Shown piece by piece: positions 14,219 to 20,809 of a DNA stretch of 20,809 nt. This DNA comes from Deinococcus malanensis (GTDB lineage: Bacteria > Deinococcota > Deinococci > Deinococcales > Deinococcaceae). Every line of letters begins with the position of its first letter. Position 1 is the first letter of the stretch. A model generated the notes under the pieces. The model was not told where the DNA came from and ran no database searches. It saw only the letters and a list, made by a program, of their open reading frames with translations. The position numbers and the translations under genes were made by a program. The DNA lies in NCBI RefSeq assembly GCF_014647655.1, contig NZ_BMPP01000031.1, forward strand, positions 1-20,809, written 5' to 3'.

Positions 14219-14485
14219 GTGTATGCGCCTCGACCCTCCGTGCTGGTGATCGTGCCAGGAGACTGGGACACGGTCCCGGAGGGTGTGCAGGAGCTCAAGC
14301 AGTATCTGGCGGATGAGTTCGGAGCGAACCTGCGGGTGCGCAAGGCGATGACACCTATGAAAAGACCGACTCCACTCTTTACTGGCGACTGGGAGTCAGG
14401 TCAGCGTCGGGCCGCGAGCCGGGCTGTGCGCTCCCTGTTACCACAGGCCTTCTACACACTGGACTGGCTGGAGGAAACCCAGTAG
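14219..14485 (+). CDS. Unrecognised 88-aa protein
   Basis: This small soluble protein contains PSVLVIVPGDWDTVPEGVQE, then ELKQYLADEFGANLRVRKAM, and ends AVRSLLPQAFYTLDWLEE. The strand-helix-strand look suggests a small alpha/beta fold, but no family is recognised. The start is GTG at 14219 after GCCGGG, a weak ribosome binding site. It lies between the PH-like gene and the DUF433 antitoxin gene on the same strand, but the 160-bp gap argues against one operon with the latter. Confidence 0.5.
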   Translation: MYAPRPSVLVIVPGDWDTVPEGVQELKQYLADEFGANLRVRKAMTPMKRPTPLFTGDWESGQRRAASRAVRSLLPQAFYTLDWLEETQ

Positions 14486-14645
14486 TCCTGCATCCTGCCG
14501 CACCCTCAAAATCCAACTCAAAGCAGCTGTGGGGCACTGGAAGCCTATGCGCAGGTTCTGATGTATGAGGTTCTGACCGCTCGCGGCTGTTCCCAAGCGG
14601 TGATGATCTCTAGGCGGCGTGTGGCGCAGGTCGTACCCTGGAGGC

Positions 14646-14840
14646 ATGTACGAGCGGATCGTAATCGACCCGAACATCTGCAACGGACGACCGACCGTGC
14701 GCGGCACCCGCATTACCGCACAGACCATCATGGAGTTCCTCGCGGTTGGGGACAGCATTGACGACGTCCTGGAGGAATACCCGTCATTGACCCGTGAGGA
14801 TATTCTGGCCTGCCTGGCGTACTCCTCCCGTCTGAGATAG
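14646..14840 (+). CDS. DUF433 (VapB45-like) antitoxin
   Basis: This 64-aa protein has the DUF433 signature: RIVIDPNICNGRPTVRGTRI, then ITAQTIMEFLAVGDSIDDV and YPSLTREDILACLAYSS. The domain is a helix-turn-helix-like fold found in antitoxins that pair with DUF5615 PIN-like toxins encoded just downstream. The start has a clear GGAGG five bases before the ATG, and TACCCT upstream could be a -10. Here the downstream toxin is absent and an ISL3 transposase relic begins about 90 bp later, so the antitoxin looks orphaned. Confidence 0.85.
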   Translation: MYERIVIDPNICNGRPTVRGTRITAQTIMEFLAVGDSIDDVLEEYPSLTREDILACLAYSSRLR

Positions 14841-14928
14841 ATCTTCCGGTTCCTGGGCTGAAGCTGACCATGGACCAGTGCAAGACCTCGTCAGCCACCA
14901 TCTGTCCAGCTGTGCAGCACAGCAGCCA

Positions 14929-15420
14929 TGCCCCAGATGTCATGCCCTGTCTGGCTGCATCCACAGCCACTGCGAACGACGATTCCAGCACTTGCCCTGG
15001 GGCGGTCTGGCAGTGAGTGTCCTCCTCCAGGGGTGACGATTCCGTTGTCGCACCTGTCATCCCGCACGCACGTTTGCCGAAAGGTTGCCCGAGATCGTGG
15101 CCCCTTATGCGCGCTACAGCGCTGCCGTGTGCGGCCTGTTCAATCAGATGGTCGTCCGGATCGGGGGGAGGGAGGCCGGCAACTGCTGGCCTCCCTCCCC
15201 CTGCGAGTCGGTGGAAACCGCCTCCTGGTTGAGCAGCAGCGTTCACGGCTCCTGCCAGCCCAGGGGGCTCGGGTGATTGGCATTGACGATTCCGCATTCA
15301 AGAAGGAGTCCCGGTATGGATACGGTGATTGCGGACCTGGAGCCTGGACGACCGATTGATCTGCTTCCAGACCACACGGGTGCCAGCCGTGCGAGGCCAC
15401 CTTCCGAATGCTGGAGACGC
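14929..15420 (+). pseudogene. Decayed ISL3-family transposase
   Basis: Three frames carry successive ISL3 motifs. The first frame (from 14929) has CPRCHALSGCIHSHCERRF, then LPWGG, an in-frame TGA at 15034, and RFRCRTCHPARTFAERLPEI, the zinc-ribbon and N-terminal part. A second frame has GRQLLASLPLRVGGNRLL, then RVIGIDDSAFKKESRYG, with the DDE Asp in the usual IDDWAF position. A third frame, entered after RYG at about 15310, has TVIADLEPGRPIDLLPD. The normal protein is about 400 aa, and the C-terminal half is missing. Two frameshifts, one stop and a truncation make it inactive. No IS ends were found. Confidence 0.78.
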
Positions 15421-15454
15421 TGTTTCTCAGGTTCTGGGGCCAGCCTGCGGAATG

Positions 15455-15484
15455 ACACAGGCTCACCAGTCAGTGAGCCTGTGT
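15455..15484 (-). terminator. Perfect 12-bp hairpin after the hydrolase relic
   Basis: ACACAGGCTCAC (15455-15466) and GTGAGCCTGTGT (15473-15484) pair perfectly across a 6-base loop. It sits 7 bp after the minus-strand stop at 15491, where a terminator would be expected. No T-run follows, so it may also mark the border of the ISL3 relic. Confidence 0.5.
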
Positions 15485-15490
15485 TGACTG

Positions 15491-16068
15491 TCAATGCGGC
15501 AGTGGCGCTTGCAGGGCCGTGAGCTCCTCCGGCACCAGCCCATAACGCCCGGTCAGCTCCTCGGTCAGCTGAACGGCAGCAATTGCCAGAGGCTCTCCTG
15601 TGTGCCGTGACAGGGCGTCCACCACGCCCCGCGCAATCAGGAGGTGTCCCAACCCGTTGGGATGCTTGCGGTCAGCACTCCAGATGTAAGAATTCGAGGC
15701 GTTGATGGACGTCGCCCCGTCCACGCAGAGCACCCCGTGCTGGGCACTCAGGGAACGCACGACCGCATTCATGGCCGTTATGCGGGGTTCGACGTGTGAA
15801 GCCAGACTGTCGGAGAGAAGCGGCGCCGGGTTGAACAGCGTCGCCATGACGATGGTCGCCCCTGTGTCCGTCAGGTCCCTCGGCTGCACGTAGGACGTCC
15901 TGGGTCAGGAACCCTTCGTAGAGGGCTTCATTGTCCTCGTGCAGGCCCTGACCTCCTGGCAAAAGTTGCATGGCCAGGACACCGCCCGGCAGCAGAGCCA
16001 CCCGGGCGCCACCCGGCCCACTTCTCTTCCACGTCTCACACTGCTTTGAGGTGAATTCGCCAAGTAGA
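15491..16068 (-). pseudogene. SGNH/GDSL-type hydrolase relic, 5'-truncated and frameshifted
   Basis: Read in minus direction, the first part (LLGEFTSKQCETWKRSG, then LLPGGVLAMQLLPGGQGL and ALYEGFLTQDV) is in one frame from about 16068. The second part (DTGATIVMATLFNPAP, ASNSYIWSADRKHPNGLGH) is in another frame from about 15889. The DRKHPNGLGH block holds the Asp/His pair of the SGNH catalytic site. The GDSL nucleophile block expected at the N-terminus is absent, and the block III position reads LPGGVLAMQ where an Asn-containing GxND is normal. The 5' end directly abuts the stop of the diguanylate cyclase gene (16070). It is a dead gene. Confidence 0.6.
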
Positions 16069-16069
16069 G

Positions 16070-17275
16070 TCAGCTGTGAGAGATCAATTCGGGCTCCAGG
16101 ACAAGAAAATCATCAAAAACATGGCAGTCGCGGCCCTGCTGTTTGGCCTGATAGAGGGCCCGGTCTGTGCGCTCCAGGGTGGCTCCCAGCGTTTCGCCTA
16201 TGGCATGAAAAGTCAGTCCCAGTGAGGCCGTAATGCGGTGGTCCCTGGGCAAGCCCTCGGCCCTGACGGTGGTCAGGGCCTGCCGGATCCGCCGGGCAGC
16301 ACTGTCAGCCGCCTGGCGGCTGGGGACCACCAGAATCAGCAGGAATTCCTCTCCTCCATAACGGCCGACAAATTCGTCCTGACGCAGGGTTTCCTGCAAC
16401 ACCTGAGATACTCCGCACAGCACCTGATCACCGACATGATGCCCGTAGCTGTCGTTGACACGCTTGAAGTGGTCAATGTCGAGCAGACCCACACAGACCG
16501 TGGTGATCTCTCCCTGCCCGCGCGAGACGCGCGCCGTTTCCTGCGTAAGCCGCTCAATGGCAGAGCGGCGGTTGGGCAGACGCGTCAGGTGATCGCGGGT
16601 GGCCAGTTCCCGGAGCTCATCCATGGCCTGTTCCAGGCGCGTATTGGTCTCCTGAAGCCGCACATTGCGGTCGCGGACGGTGCGGCGCAGGCGCGCCATG
16701 TAGCTGCAGATGTAGGTGATCAACACCAGAACCACGGCAAACGCGAATGCTGAGACTCCCTCGATCCGCAGGTCCACCCGTTCGGGTGCCCAGCGCACCA
16801 ACGATGCCACGACCGCCAGATAGGACGTCAGCACACCGGCGCACACAATCAGCATGCGCCGGAAGTCCAGCGCAAAGACGCCGAACAGTACGCCCACCGT
16901 GCCCATCAGCAGAAAAAGCGTACGGGCCTCGGGAACGGACACGAAGTACATCACATAGGCGGTCGGCCACACGGTCATGATGATCTGGGCAGCCGTCATG
17001 CTGGGGTCCTTGAAACGCAGGTTGAAGTTGGTGAGGATCAGCACCATGAATGTGCTGCACGCCAGGGTGATCCCCGCGAGGTAATGCAGCAGGTACTTGA
17101 GCTCAAGCATGCCGGTCACAAAGTAGGACAGCATGATCAGCGTGCCGCCCAGATGGGTGGCTACACCCAGGCCCGTCCGTTGCAGGCGCAGTTTCTGGGC
17201 GCGGGCTATGTCTGCCTCAGAGCGGGCTGGCCGGGCGGATGGCGCGGCGCTGTCCCTTCCCGGCTGCGGACTCAT
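16070..17275 (-). CDS. Membrane diguanylate cyclase (GGDEF)
   Basis: This enzyme makes cyclic di-GMP from two GTP. The 401-aa protein has a cytoplasmic start (about 30 residues), six hydrophobic segments (about 34-53, 61-80, 94-112, 117-135, 140-160, 173-193), a coiled-coil linker (200-225) and a GGDEF domain (226-395). The active site is GGEEF (307-311), with DIDHFKRVNDSYGH upstream for metal and nucleotide. The inhibitory I-site position has RQDE (298-301) where RxxD is typical, so feedback inhibition may be altered. The gene overlaps the stop of the upstream PAS-EAL remnant by ATGA, so it is likely translated by coupling. Beyond its stop lies the hydrolase relic. Confidence 0.93.
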   Translation of the reverse strand: MSPQPGRDSAAPSARPARSEADIARAQKLRLQRTGLGVATHLGGTLIMLSYFVTGMLELKYLLHYLAGITLACSTFMVLILTNFNLRFKDPSMTAAQIIMTVWPTAYVMYFVSVPEARTLFLLMGTVGVLFGVFALDFRRMLIVCAGVLTSYLAVVASLVRWAPERVDLRIEGVSAFAFAVVLVLITYICSYMARLRRTVRDRNVRLQETNTRLEQAMDELRELATRDHLTRLPNRRSAIERLTQETARVSRGQGEITTVCVGLLDIDHFKRVNDSYGHHVGDQVLCGVSQVLQETLRQDEFVGRYGGEEFLLILVVPSRQAADSAARRIRQALTTVRAEGLPRDHRITASLGLTFHAIGETLGATLERTDRALYQAKQQGRDCHVFDDFLVLEPELISHS

Positions 17276-17757
17276 GCGGTGCGAACTGTCCGGACGCTGA
17301 CAAGGGTGCCAGGCCGCAGCACCTGCTTGGCCGGCAGTGGGCGGGAGAACAGGTAGCCCTGGCCCACTTCGCAGCCAAGTTCACGCAGCACGTCCCATTC
17401 CTGTTCGGTTTCGATGCCTTCGGCAATGGTGAGCAGGCCGAAATTCTGCGCCAGGCTGGTGATGGCGCGCACGACCGGAAGACTCGGCGAGTCCTGGCTC
17501 AGGTCCGTGAAGAGCCGCACGATGCCTGCAAACTTATGGCTTTGGTCGAACAGTGACGTGGCCGAGATATCGACCCAAAGTGTCGTGCCATCCTTCCGTG
17601 TCAGAGGAAGCTCCAACGGTTCGGACACCCCGCCTTTTCTCTGTTCCTTATGGCGCATGGCCTGCGCCCAGTACATCTGCCCTATGAATTCCAGAGCCGA
17701 ACGCCCGGCGACCGAGCTGTCCATCACAGCCTGAAGAAGTCCAGAAGCCAGCTGCAT
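17272..17757 (-). CDS. PAS plus truncated EAL-domain remnant
   Basis: The first 85 or so residues contain the second half of a PAS domain (LPLTRKDGTTLWVDISATSL, FAGIVRLFTDLS). They are joined directly to the last 60 or so residues of an EAL phosphodiesterase domain (LLTIAEGIETEQEWDVLREL, GQGYLFSRPLP). The EAL motif itself, most metal ligands and any GGDEF domain are missing, so hydrolysis of c-di-GMP is not expected. The frame stays open across the junction, which points to an in-frame internal deletion of a larger PAS-(GGDEF)-EAL protein. Its ATGA overlap with the downstream cyclase gene may keep it under selection as a leader cistron. ATG 17757 is chosen; TTG 17775 is possible. Confidence 0.68.
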   Translation of the reverse strand: MQLASGLLQAVMDSSVAGRSALEFIGQMYWAQAMRHKEQRKGGVSEPLELPLTRKDGTTLWVDISATSLFDQSHKFAGIVRLFTDLSQDSPSLPVVRAITSLAQNFGLLTIAEGIETEQEWDVLRELGCEVGQGYLFSRPLPAKQVLRPGTLVSVRTVRTA

Positions 17758-18069
17758 TACCCTCGACCGTCCCAAACAGCAGACTGGACCCAGTTTCCGG
17801 GGTCAAGCATCGGCGAGAGCGTTTGCCTTAACATTGAGCGGATATTAGTCCGGGCGCTCTTGCCAGGGTCTTACGCCGCAGTCAGACCCTGGGGGTCTGG
17901 CGGCATCGGACCGGCGCTTCGAGCAAGGTGCGTTCTTCGGGCGTTGGTTGAGATACAGATGACGTGAGGCCGCGGCGCATGGCCGACCTCCATCTCAAGC
18001 GTACGCCTCCCTCGCCCAATATTCCTCGATTTAGACCACGAGAGAGGCATTCCACTGCACCACAGGCGT
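17758..18069. other. Intergenic, one short hairpin
   Basis: No gene is recognised. CAGACCC (17883-17889) pairs with GGGTCTG (17893-17899) across a 3-base loop, without a T-run. The stretch probably holds the promoter of the PAS-EAL/cyclase operon. No c-di-GMP riboswitch consensus was seen. Confidence 0.4.
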
Positions 18070-18390
18070 TCAGGAAAAGGTAGATAAATCGGCCGCCGAA
18101 CCAGAGGTGTACGCCCCCATAACAACTCGGTCGCGCCCACCCGCCTTTGCTTGATAGAGCGCCTGATCCGCCCGGTGGATTAGGTCTGCAGCTTCGCCCG
18201 CCCTGTGAACCGTGTGCCCTGGATCGGTTGCCACCCCAAGACTGGCTGTGATGCCCAAGGTGCCCAGAGGGCCAGTGATTTCCTGCTGCGCGATGCTCTG
18301 CCGCACTCGCTCGGCAATCATCATCGCGCCAGCCGCATTGGTATGCGGGAGCAGCACGGCCAGTTCCTCACCGCCGTACCGCGCGGCAAC
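18070..18390 (-). pseudogene. C-terminal stub of a second GGDEF protein
   Basis: The minus strand encodes about 106 residues starting VAARYGGEELAVLLPHT. They continue through the C-terminal half of a GGDEF domain (ERVRQSIAQQEI, ITASLGVATDPG, LIHRADQALYQAKAGGRDRV) to the stop at 18070. The motif is GGEEL. Everything before it, including the metal-binding Asp and the DxLTxLxNR region, is missing. Its 5' edge lies within a few bases of the IS110 transposase fragment, so the gene was cut at that junction. It is inactive as a cyclase. Confidence 0.76.
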
Positions 18391-18395
18391 TGAAT

Positions 18396-18548
18396 AGAGT
18401 GCTTCACCTGATGGCGCTCACCCGATTGAGGTGTGAAGAGCAAACCAGAACATTCGTGACGAAGAAGGAGCACGAGGGAAAAACGAAACGGGCCGCACTC
18501 CGGGCCCTCAAGACGCACCTGGCTCGGGAGTTGTACCGAACGTTGTAA
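18396..18548 (+). mobile_element. C-terminal fragment of an IS110-family transposase
   Basis: Fifty codons on the plus strand read RVLHLMALTRLRCEEQ, then FVTKKEHEGKTKRAALRALK and HLARELYRTL, and end at TAA 18546-18548. This is the conserved end of IS110/IS116/IS902 transposases (MALxRxRC, then GKxKxxAxRxLKRxLAR). The rest of the transposase is absent, and its cut edge faces the GGDEF stub. IS110 elements lack clear inverted repeats, so the outer end cannot be placed. Confidence 0.68.
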
Positions 18549-19387
18549 GCCAATCGATTCTGGTGAAATGGCACTCAATCTCACGAATCTGTGTCTGAAA
18601 GAGGCGGTTGAAGAGTGCGTGGCCGTCGTGATGCCGCAGGTCGCGCGGGTGGTGAGCGCCCCGCATTCCCGGCCGAGTGTGAGCGGCAGTTCGCGGTGCT
18701 CGTCGAGGATGTTGGTGGCGTCCCAGGCGACGTTGCGTTGGTTGTGCAGGGCTGTGCGGGTGAGGGCGGCCCCCATGCAGGTGAACGATGGCCGGGGCCG
18801 GATGCCGTGCCCGTTCTTTCGATCGGAGGAGGTCGAGTTTCAGGCCGTACTGGCTGAAGGGAATGTCTTCCTGCAGTTCAAGGTCTGCAGGTGGGAAACC
18901 GGTCCGTTACATGGGCGGAACATAGTGCTCAGAGGCGCTCAGCCTGAACGGTCCGTAATGCTTACAGCGTCGAAACCGCTGTCGTTGCTAGGCCATCAGC
19001 CGCACAGACCCTAGTTCAGCCAGGCGCCCGGGCACGTTCAGCGAGGGGGCGGGTCACCTGGAGTGACCTGCTCTGGTGCAGATCACTGTAAAACGAACGC
19101 CAACGGACATGTCGTCTGTTCGAGGTGCTGTGCCTGTAGGGCTGGAGACCAACGTGCGTCTCGCTCGCGCAGTTTTCTGTCGGGCAGGACGCCCATGAAA
19201 AAGGTGTACAGAATGTCCGCTTGCTTGCCCAGACCCGTGATGATGTCGGTCGTTGAGTGGGTCTGGCTGGCCACGGAAGATGCCGCAGAGTGTACTGAGC
19301 GGAGGTCAGGAACGGGAACGCGGCGACGTTCAACAGGCGGCCGGTGCCCGACCAAGCCCGGTCGAAGAAACAAAAATACAAATACAG
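18549..19387. other. About 840 bp without a confident gene
   Basis: Several open frames exist on both strands, but none has a recognised family. On the minus strand near 18570-18640, HHDGHALFNRLF resembles the start of a GGDEF domain (HDxLTGLxNRxxF). This could be the missing half of the stub at 18070-18390, but the match is weak. On the minus strand between 19083 and 19373, LGKQADILYTFFMGVLPD and KLRERDARW look protein-like without a known relative. The plus frame at 18568-19014 has no supporting features. Confidence 0.35.
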
Positions 19388-19414
19388 AAAAAGCAGGGGC
19401 CGTTGGGACCCTGC
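19388..19414 (-). terminator. Rho-independent terminator of the Pro/Thr-rich protein gene
   Basis: On the minus strand GCAGGG and CCCTGC pair across a 10-base loop and are followed by TTTTT. It lies 22 bp after the stop at 19436. Confidence 0.8.
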
Positions 19415-19435
19415 CTCTGTCTTCGTGTGACGGGA

Positions 19436-20209
19436 TCAGGTTCTGGCCATTAGGACCGTGGTCGTTCCGTACGCCTGATAGACCGTGAGCCGAATCCGCT
19501 CACCATTTCGCTCCAGGATCATGACCTGCCGCTCTCTGCCGCTTGGCTGCGCGGTGGCTGCCGTTTCGTCTGCAGTCTCAGGCGTTTCTGGTTCGGTTGT
19601 CGTGGTTGTGTCGGTACCACCAGCTTCACTGGTGCCTCCGGTAGGGGGAGTAGTGGCCGGTGGCGTGGCCGCTGGAGCGGTGGTGCCAGCTGCTCCAGCG
19701 GTCCCGGCGGTGTCCGCCGTCTCAGCGTCTTCGGCCGTTGCTTCCGTGTTATCGGTCGCTGTAGAAGGTGTGGCATATGGAATGGAATCGCTGGATACCA
19801 CGGTGAAACCGGCGGTCGTCAGGGCCGCAGCATAGCGCTCAAGCGCGTCGGCGACTGCGCCTCGGTAGATCACGGCAACCCCTGTTCTGGTCTCCACACT
19901 GCGGACTGGGGTTGCTCCACTCAGATAGGGCAGGGTGATCGGTCCGGACGCGAGAGTGAAAGTTGTTTGTGCAGGGAGCGGAGCGCCGGCGGTGCTGGGC
20001 GCTGCTGTTTCTGTCTCAGGTGTCTCAGGAGTTGCCGGCGGATCCGTCTCGGTGGGTGGTGTCTCCGTTGGAGGTGTAGGCGTGGTCGGCGGAGCAGGTG
20101 TGGTTGGTGGTGCCGGTGTGGTTGGTGGGGTCGTCTGAGCACTCACCACTCCCAATGCCAGAAAAAGAGCAGTCGTCAACAAGGTAGAGCGGGAAAAGAT
20201 CGGCTTCAT
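19436..20209 (-). CDS. Secreted Pro/Thr-rich protein with a split folded domain
   Basis: The ATG at 20209, preceded by AGGAGAC, gives 257 aa. Residues 1-24 are a signal peptide (FLALGVVSAQ). Residues 25-80 are a Pro/Thr/Ala/Glu tract with repeats such as PPTTPA. A folded segment follows at 82-145 (TFTLASGPITLPYLSGA, VAVIYRG, YAAALTTAGFTVVSSD). A low-complexity Thr/Ala/Glu/Gly stretch covers 146-222. The last 35 residues (RERQVMILERNGERIRLTVY, TTTVLMA) are again folded. The two folded parts look like one alpha/beta domain interrupted by the low-complexity loop. No family is recognised. It probably acts in the periplasm or envelope. It is transcribed alone and ends at a clear terminator. Confidence 0.78.
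   Translation of the reverse strand: MKPIFSRSTLLTTALFLALGVVSAQTTPPTTPAPPTTPAPPTTPTPPTETPPTETDPPATPETPETETAAPSTAGAPLPAQTTFTLASGPITLPYLSGATPVRSVETRTGVAVIYRGAVADALERYAAALTTAGFTVVSSDSIPYATPSTATDNTEATAEDAETADTAGTAGAAGTTAPAATPPATTPPTGGTSEAGGTDTTTTTEPETPETADETAATAQPSGRERQVMILERNGERIRLTVYQAYGTTTVLMART
20080..20133. repeat. Three imperfect 18-bp tandem repeats
   Basis: Units at 20080-20097, 20098-20115 and 20116-20133 share the core GTGGTNGGNGG and encode the TTPAPP repeats of the secreted protein. Such a run could change length by slippage in steps of six residues without shifting the frame. Confidence 0.65.
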
Positions 20210-20364
20210 CTGGTCTCCTGTTTTGAAGAGAGTATGAAAGGCCTGCATGCCGGCCCAGTACCGGCATGCTCAGCCTAAAAGCCTTTGGTGTGGAACTCTG
20301 ACTGTTTTCACAAGGGCCACTTGATCCTGGTGCGTGGTTCACCTTAGTTCCAGCGCCTGGCTCA

Positions 20365-20709
20365 GTGGGATCAGAATCAGCGGTAGCTCTGCCTAGGACG
20401 CTGGCCTGGCAACTCTACAGAGAGCACGGGGGAACAGGATTTGAGGTCGAGCGCCGTGGCGCGCGGCGGGGAGGAGGCTTCATGGTTCAGACGGTAACTT
20501 CCAATACCCCCGCCGAGAAAGCTGGTCTGCGGTGGGGGGACGAGATCGTGGAAGTGAACGGCCAGAGTGTTTTACACCTGAGCGATGCTGCCATGCGTCT
20601 GTTGCTCAGAGGGAAGGTATGTACCAAGCTCACGGTAGGCGTGAAGCGCAATGGTCTGGCAAGAGTGCAGCGCATTACCGCTTCTCGTGTCTTGATTCGT
20701 ACTCCCTAG
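20365..20709 (+). CDS. PDZ-domain protein without a protease
   Basis: This 114-aa protein consists of a short N-terminal part and one PDZ domain: TGFEVERRGARRGGGFMVQT, then NTPAEKAGLRWGDEIVEVNG and MRLLLRGKV. The GxF/MV carboxylate-binding loop and GDEIVxVNG are canonical. No protease, signal peptide or membrane segment is present. The frame is open upstream of GTG 20365 to about 20299 without a better start, so it may be the 3' end of a longer gene that lost its 5' part. The protease at 613 has a similar domain, but the two are not obviously copies. It could bind C-termini of envelope proteins if exported. Confidence 0.62.
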   Translation: MGSESAVALPRTLAWQLYREHGGTGFEVERRGARRGGGFMVQTVTSNTPAEKAGLRWGDEIVEVNGQSVLHLSDAAMRLLLRGKVCTKLTVGVKRNGLARVQRITASRVLIRTP

Positions 20710-20743
20710 ATAGGGTCTGAATGGGTTGCCGTCAAGCACGGGA

Positions 20744-20809
20744 TCAGGAGGGCACTGGCTGGGCCATTAAAGCCGCCATTCGCTTGCTTTCGAACTCCTC
20801 GTCGTACGG
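20744..20809 (-). CDS. Partial gene, C-terminal 21 residues
   Basis: The minus strand is open from the right window edge to a TGA at 20744-20746. It encodes a charged end beginning PYDEEFESKRMAALMAQ. It is too short to name. Helical, acidic-then-basic composition suggests a real protein end. Confidence 0.3.
   Translation of the reverse strand, partial: PYDEEFESKRMAALMAQPVPS

Noticed and set aside
17758..18069. Possible c-di-GMP riboswitch upstream of the PAS-EAL/cyclase operon
   Set aside because: A GGCAAAC string is present on the minus strand, but the conserved GEMM core and paired helices could not be found around it.
18568..19014. 148-codon plus frame after the IS110 fragment
   Set aside because: No domain, weak start and composition like a shadow frame; competing minus-strand frames look equally likely.
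1..20809. CRISPR arrays, tRNA and rRNA genes
   Set aside because: No regularly spaced direct repeats, no tRNA cloverleaf ends with T-loop motif, and no rRNA-like conserved stretch were seen on reading both strands.

Overview
This is a high-GC window of about 20.8 kb that most resembles a bacterium of the genus Deinococcus or a close relative. That call is an inference from the Deinococcus-style primary sigma factor with a long acidic N-terminus, the mix of IS4, ISL3 and IS110 family elements, and the number of secreted or periplasmic proteins. It is not proven by any marker here. The region looks accessory: it holds an integrase, one insertion sequence with both ends, relics of three more elements, two toxin-antitoxin remnants or systems, and at least eight broken genes.

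Left part (1-5280): a partial membrane-protein gene runs off the left edge on the minus strand. It is divergent from a secreted HtrA-type serine protease with a PDZ domain (613-1776). A complete tyrosine recombinase follows (1832-2851, minus). An IS4-family element (3088-4264) carries a frameshifted transposase, a stem-loop that encloses the transposase start codon, and a 32-bp perfect palindrome inside the coding region. Its right end cuts off a small exported BsuPI-like protein gene. That gene is the third member of a tightly overlapped vapB-vapC-gene operon controlled from a GTATATAC-repeat operator.

Middle (5459-9100): a secreted protein with three Tudor/agenet-like repeats, a small HEXXH zinc-peptidase-like protein, and a full-length RpoD-type sigma factor. 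A 46-residue stub of a nucleoside hydrolase lies just upstream of the sigma factor. A lipoprotein gene follows, then a 5'-truncated membrane protein broken by the end of a second, decayed copy of the IS4 element.

Right-middle (10119-14840): a run of small soluble proteins. Two unrecognised genes form an operon and look like immunity proteins. Next come a protein with a DWNTL motif and a degenerate P-loop, broken by a 2-bp contraction in a CG run, a short SMI1/KNR4 (SUKH) protein, an orphan CheY-like response regulator, a PH-like protein, a small unknown protein, and a DUF433 antitoxin whose usual toxin partner is absent.

Right part (14929-20809): an ISL3 transposase relic, an SGNH-hydrolase relic, and a c-di-GMP cluster. 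The cluster has one intact six-TM diguanylate cyclase, a PAS-EAL remnant overlapping it by 4 bp, and a GGDEF stub abutting an IS110 transposase C-terminus. The window ends with a secreted Pro/Thr-rich protein that has a clear terminator, a PDZ-only protein and the tail of a further minus-strand gene. Overall it reads as a landing zone where elements have repeatedly inserted and deleted, leaving several gene stubs that short-ORF filters would miss.
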